From an uncultured Ruminococcus sp. (GTDB taxonomy: Bacteria; Bacillota; Clostridia; Oscillospirales; Ruminococcaceae), in NCBI GenBank assembly GCA_947174085.1, contig CAMWHN010000060.1, forward strand, positions 1 to 9,968: DNA of 9,968 bases, written 5' to 3'. Numbering within the stretch: position 1 is the stretch's first letter; each line of letters begins with the position of its first letter. The translations under genes and the position numbers were made by a program. Positions 5,457 to 9,968 of this stretch are shown in pieces. The notes below the pieces were generated by a model. That model had not been told where the DNA came from and made no database searches. It worked only from the letters and a program-made list of their open reading frames with translations.

Positions 5457-6785
5457 ATGGCTTTGCCTGTTGTTGCCGTTGTCGGCAGACCTAACGTAGG
5501 AAAATCAACATTATTTAATAAACTTGTTGGTCAGAGAATTTCTATTGTAGAAGATACCCCCGGAGTCACAAGAGATAGAATTTATTCTAAATGTGAATGG
5601 CGGGAACATAAATTCATGGTTGTAGATACTGGAGGCATTGAACCCAAAGAAGATGACAAAATGCTAACACTTATGCGCCAACAAGCAGAAATTGCAATTT
5701 CTCATGCAGATGTCATTGTATTTGTCACAGATATTAGAACTGGTGTAACAGCGAATGATTATGCTGTTGCAGATATGCTACAAAAAAGTGGTAAGCCAAT
5801 TGTTCTTGCTGTGAATAAATGCGATACGCTAGGGCAAGTCCCTATGGAAATTTATGAGTTCTATAATTTAGGCATTGGCGAACCGTTTCCTATTTCGTCT
5901 GTACATGGTCATGGTACAGGTGACATGTTAGATGAAATTATCAGCCATTTTCCTGAATCTGATTTTCATGATTATGAAGATACGGATATTAAAGTTGCTG
6001 TGATTGGCAAGCCAAATGCCGGAAAATCGTCTTTGATTAATAAAATCGCTGGTGAAGAACGTGTTATTGTTTCAGATATTGCCGGAACAACTAGAGATGC
6101 AACAGATACGATTATAGAACGCAATGAAAATAGATTTATATTTATTGACACAGCAGGGATTCGCAAGAAATCTAAAATTACAGAACGTGTAGAACATTTC
6201 AGCGTATTAAGAGCATATATGGCTGTTGATAGAGCTGATGTCTGTGTTATCATGATTGACGTAACTGTAGGATTTACAGAACAAGATTCTAAAGTTGCCG
6301 GCTATGCACACGAACAGGGCAAAGCTTGCATTGTCGCTGTGAATAAATGGGACGCTGTAGAAAAAACGGATAAAACTATGAAAGAATATCAAACAAAATT
6401 AGAAAATGATTTTAGTTTTATGTCTTATGTGCCATTTATTTTTATTTCTGCTAAAACCGGACAGAGAGTTGAAAAATTATTTGATTTAATTCAGCATGTC
6501 TATGAACAAAATACCATGCGAATTAGCACAGGTACTCTAAATGATGTGCTTGCCTATGCTGTGGCAAGAGTGCAACCACCGTCTGATAAAGGCAGAAGGT
6601 TAAAAATTTATTATATGACACAGGCTTCTTCTAAACCGCCAACGTTTGTATTATTTGTGAACAGAGCAGATTTATTTCATTTTTCGTATCAGCGGTATAT
6701 TGAAAATCAAATTCGCACAACGTTTGGATTAGATGGCACACCTGTTAAATTTATCATTCGTGAACGTAATCGCAATGATGATTAA
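5457..6785 (+). CDS. der: Ribosome-assembly GTPase Der (EngA)
   Basis: Der is an essential GTPase for late assembly of the 50S subunit, acting on pre-50S particles in the cytoplasm. The 442-residue protein shows the defining tandem G domains. G domain 1 has the P-loop GRPNVGKS (10-17), DTPGVTRD (33-40), DTGG (57-60) and NKCD (120-123). G domain 2 has GKPNAGKS (184-191), DIAGTTRD (207-214), DTAG (231-234), NKWD (296-299) and SAK (331-333). The C-terminal KH-like domain runs from about 355 to the end, with FVNRADLFHFSYQRYIEN (400-417) as its conserved core. All nucleotide-binding residues are present and the length is standard. The start is supported by AAAAGGAGGA at 5441-5450. It sits 41 bases after DUF512 and 19 bases before plsY, so it is very probably cotranscribed with both. 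Confidence 0.98.
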   Translation: MALPVVAVVGRPNVGKSTLFNKLVGQRISIVEDTPGVTRDRIYSKCEWREHKFMVVDTGGIEPKEDDKMLTLMRQQAEIAISHADVIVFVTDIRTGVTANDYAVADMLQKSGKPIVLAVNKCDTLGQVPMEIYEFYNLGIGEPFPISSVHGHGTGDMLDEIISHFPESDFHDYEDTDIKVAVIGKPNAGKSSLINKIAGEERVIVSDIAGTTRDATDTIIERNENRFIFIDTAGIRKKSKITERVEHFSVLRAYMAVDRADVCVIMIDVTVGFTEQDSKVAGYAHEQGKACIVAVNKWDAVEKTDKTMKEYQTKLENDFSFMSYVPFIFISAKTGQRVEKLFDLIQHVYEQNTMRISTGTLNDVLAYAVARVQPPSDKGRRLKIYYMTQASSKPPTFVLFVNRADLFHFSYQRYIENQIRTTFGLDGTPVKFIIRERNRNDD

Positions 6786-6804
6786 ATCATTAGGGGGCTA
6801 GTTT

Positions 6805-7467
6805 ATGATAATTCTTGCGTGTGTGATTGCAATGGCTGTAGGCTATTTATTCGGAAGTATTAACTCAGCAATTCTAACAGTGAAATTATTAAAACAGGAA
6901 GATATTCGCAACTTTGGCAGTGGCAACGCAGGTTTAACAAATACATTGCGTTGTTTTGGGAAAACTTGTGCTTTGCTAACTCTGATTGGCGATTTAGGCA
7001 AGGGCATTATTGCTGTGTTATTAAGCAGAATGTTTGCAAATTTATTATTACCGGAACAAGCACCAGATTTCTATATGCTTGGCTGTCTTGCCGGTATATT
7101 TGCCATTATTGGACATGTATTCCCGTTGTACCATCATTTTAAAGGCGGAAAAGGTGTATTAGTTGGTGTTTCTATATTTTTAATTCTTGACTGGAAAGTA
7201 TTTTTAATTTTAATTGGCATTTTTGCAATCATTCTAGCGATTTCTAAATATGTTAGCCTTGCGTCTATTATCGCTACGGCATGTTGTCCATTTCTTACAC
7301 TCGTCACACAATCTATCTGGCATGCAGAATATACCACAGGGCAATTATTCTTGCATTTTGGATTGCAATGCATTATGGCAATTATGATTATTTTCATGCA
7401 CAGGTCTAATATTACACGTCTGAGAAATCATACAGAACGTAAATTCGGTGAGAAAAAAACTTCTTAA
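6805..7467 (+). CDS. plsY: Acyl-phosphate:glycerol-3-phosphate acyltransferase PlsY
   Basis: PlsY is an integral membrane enzyme that transfers an acyl group from acyl-phosphate to sn-glycerol-3-phosphate, giving lysophosphatidate, the first committed step of phospholipid synthesis in these bacteria. The 220-residue protein has several hydrophobic segments (about 1-25, 55-80, 90-110, 115-145, 150-170, 180-197) and all three family motifs. Motif 1 is FGSINSA (16-22). Motif 2 is GSGNAGLTNTLR (38-49), where Leu43 replaces the commoner Ala. Motif 3 is GHVFPLYHHFKGGKGV (103-118), with the phosphate-binding GGKG. The C-terminal HRSNITRLRNHTE (199-211) is also characteristic. AGGGGGC at 6791-6797 supports the ATG. 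Its substrate is the product of gpsA, the next gene. Its acyl-phosphate donor is made by PlsX, which is not in the window. Confidence 0.96.
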   Translation: MIILACVIAMAVGYLFGSINSAILTVKLLKQEDIRNFGSGNAGLTNTLRCFGKTCALLTLIGDLGKGIIAVLLSRMFANLLLPEQAPDFYMLGCLAGIFAIIGHVFPLYHHFKGGKGVLVGVSIFLILDWKVFLILIGIFAIILAISKYVSLASIIATACCPFLTLVTQSIWHAEYTTGQLFLHFGLQCIMAIMIIFMHRSNITRLRNHTERKFGEKKTS

Positions 7468-7533
7468 ATCTTGTAATATTTTGCTTGAATCTGTCACTAA
7501 CTAATAAATAAACGCAAAAAGGAGCGTGTTTTT

Positions 7534-8565
7534 ATGGCAGATATTACAATTTTAGGTTCGGGAGGATTTGGACTTGCATTGGCTGTGATGTGCCGGAATA
7601 TAGGACATGATGTCACAGTCTGGTCAAAATTTCCAGAAGAAATTCAAGAAATTCGTACCACTGGGGAACTTGCCGGAAAATTAGCTGGTGTCAAAATTCC
7701 GTCAGATATTTTATTAACAAATGATATTGCTTGTGTCTCTGGAAAAGATGTAGTATTAATTGGTGTGCCAACGTTGTTTTTAAGAGATGTTGCACGAGAG
7801 GCATCGAATTATCTCACAGAAAAAACTGTCATTGTGAATGCGTCTAAAGGCTTAGAAGCAGGAAGTTACAAGCGCATGAGTGAAGTATTACAAGAAGAAT
7901 GTTCTGGTAATCCGATAGTAGTTTTAACAGGTCCGTCACATGCGGAAGAACTTGCAAGAGGGATTCCCACAACAGTTACAGTTGCTAGCCATGATGTCAA
8001 ATATGCAGAATATATTCAAGATATATTTACTTCAGGAACATTGCGGTTATATGTCAATGCAGATGTCATTGGCTGTGAAATCGGCGGTGCTATGAAAAAT
8101 ATTATTGCACTTGGTGCAGGTATCAGTGATGGTTTAGGCTTCGGCGATAATACAAAAGCGGCACTTATGACAAGGGGGATTCATGAAATTACTGCTTTAG
8201 GATTAGAAATGGGTGCAGAATTTGATACGTTTACAGGACTTAGCGGTATTGGTGATTTAATCGTAACTTGTACTAGTATGCATAGCCGAAATCGTAGAGC
8301 AGGTATTTTAATCGGACAAGGTGTTGTTCCTGCGGAAGCAATTCAAAAAGTTGGTACTGTGGAGGGATATTATTGCTGTGAGGCAACTCATGGACTTGCT
8401 AAAAAATTAGGTGTGCCTATGCCAATTAATGAAGAATTATATCACTTGTTATTTGAAAACGGCGATGTAAGAACGTCTATGAGAAAGCTTATGGGCAGAC
8501 CAAATCGCCATGAATGCGAGCATTATTTAACTGCGGAACGACTTGCAAAATTAGGTCAAATTTGA
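7534..8565 (+). CDS. gpsA: NAD(P)-dependent glycerol-3-phosphate dehydrogenase
   Basis: GpsA is a cytoplasmic enzyme that reduces dihydroxyacetone phosphate to sn-glycerol-3-phosphate, the backbone for phospholipids and the substrate of PlsY encoded just upstream. The 343-residue protein begins with a Rossmann fold whose dinucleotide loop is GSGGFG (8-13), a clostridial-style variant of the usual GxGxWG. Further family markers are NASKGLE (102-108) and LTGPSHAEELARG (131-143). EIGGAMKNIIAL (182-193) carries the catalytic Lys188, and GLSGIGDLIVTC (235-246) and SRNRRAG (251-257) complete the C-terminal domain. Nothing key is missing and the length is normal. AAAAGGAG at 7516-7523 supports the ATG. 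The 66-base gap after plsY holds no clear promoter or terminator, so it is probably the last gene of the DUF512-der-plsY-gpsA unit. Confidence 0.97.
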   Translation: MADITILGSGGFGLALAVMCRNIGHDVTVWSKFPEEIQEIRTTGELAGKLAGVKIPSDILLTNDIACVSGKDVVLIGVPTLFLRDVAREASNYLTEKTVIVNASKGLEAGSYKRMSEVLQEECSGNPIVVLTGPSHAEELARGIPTTVTVASHDVKYAEYIQDIFTSGTLRLYVNADVIGCEIGGAMKNIIALGAGISDGLGFGDNTKAALMTRGIHEITALGLEMGAEFDTFTGLSGIGDLIVTCTSMHSRNRRAGILIGQGVVPAEAIQKVGTVEGYYCCEATHGLAKKLGVPMPINEELYHLLFENGDVRTSMRKLMGRPNRHECEHYLTAERLAKLGQI

Positions 8566-8600
8566 GAATAAAAAAATTACATGTTACTAGATTGCCTGAA

Positions 8601-8640
8601 AAGGTCGAACTGTTATTTATCAGCTCGACCTTGTTGCATT
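8601..8640 (+). terminator. Hairpin after gpsA, probable terminator
   Basis: AAGGTCGA (8601-8608) pairs perfectly with TCGACCTT (8625-8632). Two further pairs lie inside after one mismatch, closing an internal loop of about ten bases. The hairpin lies 36 bases after the gpsA stop codon. The following sequence is T-rich but interrupted by G and C, so termination may be partial. It probably separates the phospholipid genes from the lipoprotein-Nudix pair. Confidence 0.55.
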
Positions 8641-8662
8641 ATTGCTATTATTAAAATATAAG

Positions 8663-8670
8663 AAAGGAGA
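8663..8670 (+). promoter_or_regulatory. Ribosome binding site fixing the lipoprotein start
   Basis: AAAGGAGA lies seven bases before the ATG at 8678. The frame is open back to a TTG at 8642, but that would put this site inside the gene and place charged residues ahead of the signal peptide. Confidence 0.82.
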
Positions 8671-8677
8671 AATTTTT

Positions 8678-9451
8678 ATGCGCTATTTATGTTTTAGTTT
8701 ATTATTATGCTTATTATTATGCGGTTGTCATAAAATAGAAATAATAGACTCTACAGAATCTACAGAACCAGTGATTGAAACAGATTTGGAAAAAATTATC
8801 TTGACAACAGCTCCGGCAACAGCTCCAGAAATAGATTTTGAAGTGATTCCTGAAACACTTGAAACAGAAACAGAATCTAAAAATGAAAATTCTAATACAG
8901 AATCAAGATTTTTACCATGGCAAATTGCCTATCGTGATTTGATTTTAGAAAATTTTGCAGAAGAAAAATATTCTGATTTTATTTATTCATTAATTTATGT
9001 TGACAATGATGAGATTCCGGAATTATTTGTTAATACAAATTCTGGGGCTGGTGGTGAAATGATTTATACTTACTATGACAATCATCTGGTAGAACAACAA
9101 CTCAGTAGAGTTGGAACTGTATATATTCCCGAAAATGGTTTATTATATAATAACTGTGGTCACATGGGACATTATCCGGTCAGTGTTTATGAGCTTAAAA
9201 ATGGCGTTTTTTCAGAGATTGCCTCTGGTGTTTATCAAGATGCCTACATGGAGAATGGCAATAGGATTCTTGATGAGAATGGAAATCCTGTTTATGAATA
9301 TTACTGGAATGACCAGAAAGTTTCAGAACAAGATTTTAATAGCAATTTAAATGCTGTGTTTGATACAAAATCCGGTATCAGACCAACAGAAGAACATACG
9401 ATGGAAGAAATCCTTGTGGAGATAACAAGTGATTATCGTTGGTTTTACTAA
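8678..9451 (+). CDS. Predicted lipoprotein of unknown function with acidic DxDxxxE-type motif
   Basis: This is a 257-residue exported protein. Residues 1-17 form a lipoprotein signal: Arg2, a Leu/Cys-rich hydrophobic core, then the lipobox LCGC with Cys17 as the lipid-modified residue. Residues about 22-77 are a low-complexity linker rich in Ser, Thr, Glu and Pro, which probably spans the cell wall. The folded part starts near 79 with the pattern WQIAYRDLIL. It contains YVDNDEIPELF (107-117), an acidic loop resembling the D-x-D-G-I-P-E-L calcium-loop-like motif seen in many exported Firmicutes proteins. A Gly- and Tyr-rich stretch (121-133) follows. I do not recognise an enzymatic family. It starts after the hairpin that follows gpsA and ends nine bases before the Nudix gene, so these two are probably one transcription unit. 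I could not identify its promoter with confidence. The lipoprotein call is solid; the function is unknown. Confidence 0.88.
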   Translation: MRYLCFSLLLCLLLCGCHKIEIIDSTESTEPVIETDLEKIILTTAPATAPEIDFEVIPETLETETESKNENSNTESRFLPWQIAYRDLILENFAEEKYSDFIYSLIYVDNDEIPELFVNTNSGAGGEMIYTYYDNHLVEQQLSRVGTVYIPENGLLYNNCGHMGHYPVSVYELKNGVFSEIASGVYQDAYMENGNRILDENGNPVYEYYWNDQKVSEQDFNSNLNAVFDTKSGIRPTEEHTMEEILVEITSDYRWFY

Positions 9452-9460
9452 GGAGTTATT

Positions 9461-9968
9461 ATGAAATTATTGACAGAGATTCAGAGCTTTCAGCCCTATA
9501 CGGAACATGAAGTCTTTGCACAGAAAAAATTATTATCACTTATTGAACAATATGGCAAGAAAATTCTTGACAGAGATTGTGAAGCTGGACATGTTACTTG
9601 TTCAGGTTTTATTTTATCACCTGATTTGCAGGAAACATTAATGGCATATCATTTAATTTATAAATCTATTGGCTGGACTGGCGGTCATGCTGACGGTGAT
9701 GATGATTTATTAGGCGTTGCCATTCGAGAAGCCAAAGAAGAAACTTCTATTACACAGATTTATCCTATAACTAGAAAAATTTTATCTATTGATATTTTGC
9801 CTGTGCCGGCACATCAAAAACATGGAAATTTTGTTCAGGAACATTTGCATTATAATATCACTTATGGATTAATTGCGCCGAAAAATCAAGCAATTGCAGA
9901 TAAACCAGACGAAAATAAAAACGTTTGTTGGTTATTGATTCAAGATATTAAAACGCACTGTACAGAAT
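9461..9968 (+). CDS. Nudix hydrolase, 3' end beyond the window
   Basis: The frame from the ATG at 9461 stays open to the window edge (169 complete codons, MKLLTEIQSFQPYTEHEVFA onward), so the gene is cut by the window, not truncated in nature. AAGGAG (9450-9455), overlapping the stop codon of the lipoprotein gene, supports the start. Residues 75-97 form a Nudix box, GHADGDDDLLGVAI followed by REAKEETSI. The core REAKEE (89-94) that binds metal is intact. Position 7 is Asp81 instead of Glu and position 22 is Ser96 instead of Gly. The 'GGHADGD' variant is familiar from a subgroup of bacterial Nudix proteins. Such enzymes hydrolyse nucleoside diphosphates linked to another group, often as cleaning or nucleotide-pool enzymes; the substrate cannot be read from the sequence. 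Complete relatives are usually about 180-190 residues, so little is missing. Confidence 0.9.
   Translation, partial: MKLLTEIQSFQPYTEHEVFAQKKLLSLIEQYGKKILDRDCEAGHVTCSGFILSPDLQETLMAYHLIYKSIGWTGGHADGDDDLLGVAIREAKEETSITQIYPITRKILSIDILPVPAHQKHGNFVQEHLHYNITYGLIAPKNQAIADKPDENKNVCWLLIQDIKTHCTE

Noticed and set aside
8634..8662. TTGCAT-17-TATAAG as a promoter for the lipoprotein gene
   Set aside because: The hexamers and spacing look good, but transcription would start near 8669, inside the ribosome binding site, only nine bases before the ATG. The transcript would lack most of its Shine-Dalgarno sequence.
8642..8677. TTG at 8642 as start of the lipoprotein
   Set aside because: It adds 12 residues with several lysines ahead of a complete lipoprotein signal and has no ribosome binding site. 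The ATG at 8678 has both a good site and a normal signal peptide.
8739..8885. Short direct repeats in the lipoprotein gene (TCTACAGAA twice, ACAGCTCC twice)
   Set aside because: They encode the low-complexity Ser/Thr/Glu/Pro linker and reflect its composition; they do not form a regular array, CRISPR or mobile-element repeat.

Overview
The window looks like chromosomal housekeeping DNA from a low-GC Gram-positive bacterium of the class Clostridia. A Ruminococcus/Oscillospiraceae-type gut organism is my best guess. The reasons are the AT-rich sequence, AGGAGG-type ribosome binding sites before almost every gene, consensus sigma-A promoters, a predicted lipoprotein, and the gene order yceD-rpmF and DUF512-der-plsY-gpsA, which is typical of Firmicutes. 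The genus is inference from protein style; no rRNA or tRNA gene is present.

Layout. At the left edge a near-consensus minus-strand promoter (22-49) fires out of the window. Next is a minus-strand gene (71-1189) for a secreted D,D-carboxypeptidase-like protein whose active-site motifs are partly degenerate. A divergent intergenic region (1190-1404) separates it from pgi (1405-2742, glucose-6-phosphate isomerase). pgi is followed by a small P-loop protein of unknown function (2821-3225) and a hairpin terminator. A consensus promoter (3303-3331) then drives yceD (DUF177) and rpmF (ribosomal protein L32). The yceD reading frame appears to be broken by a one-base shift near its 5' end. A strong intrinsic terminator (4057-4096) follows rpmF and lies directly before the ribosome binding site of a PDZ/radical-SAM-like DUF512 gene with a TTG start (4114-5415). 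Then come der (5457-6785, ribosome-assembly GTPase), plsY (6805-7467) and gpsA (7534-8565). A hairpin follows, and the window ends with a two-gene unit: a predicted lipoprotein (8678-9451) and a Nudix hydrolase (9461 to beyond the end).

How the genes work together. gpsA makes sn-glycerol-3-phosphate and plsY acylates it to lysophosphatidate, so these two adjacent genes are the entry to phospholipid synthesis. Pgi supplies upper glycolysis. rpmF, yceD and der all concern the large ribosomal subunit. The carboxypeptidase-like protein belongs to peptidoglycan maturation.

I see no mobile element, CRISPR array, phage gene or defence system. No gene-free stretch exceeds 300 bases; the longest is about 215 bases, before pgi. 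The points most worth a second look are the yceD frameshift, the degenerate carboxypeptidase motifs, the terminator placed directly before the DUF512 ribosome binding site, and two conserved genes of unknown function (the small P-loop protein and DUF512). I found no convincing new multi-gene system.
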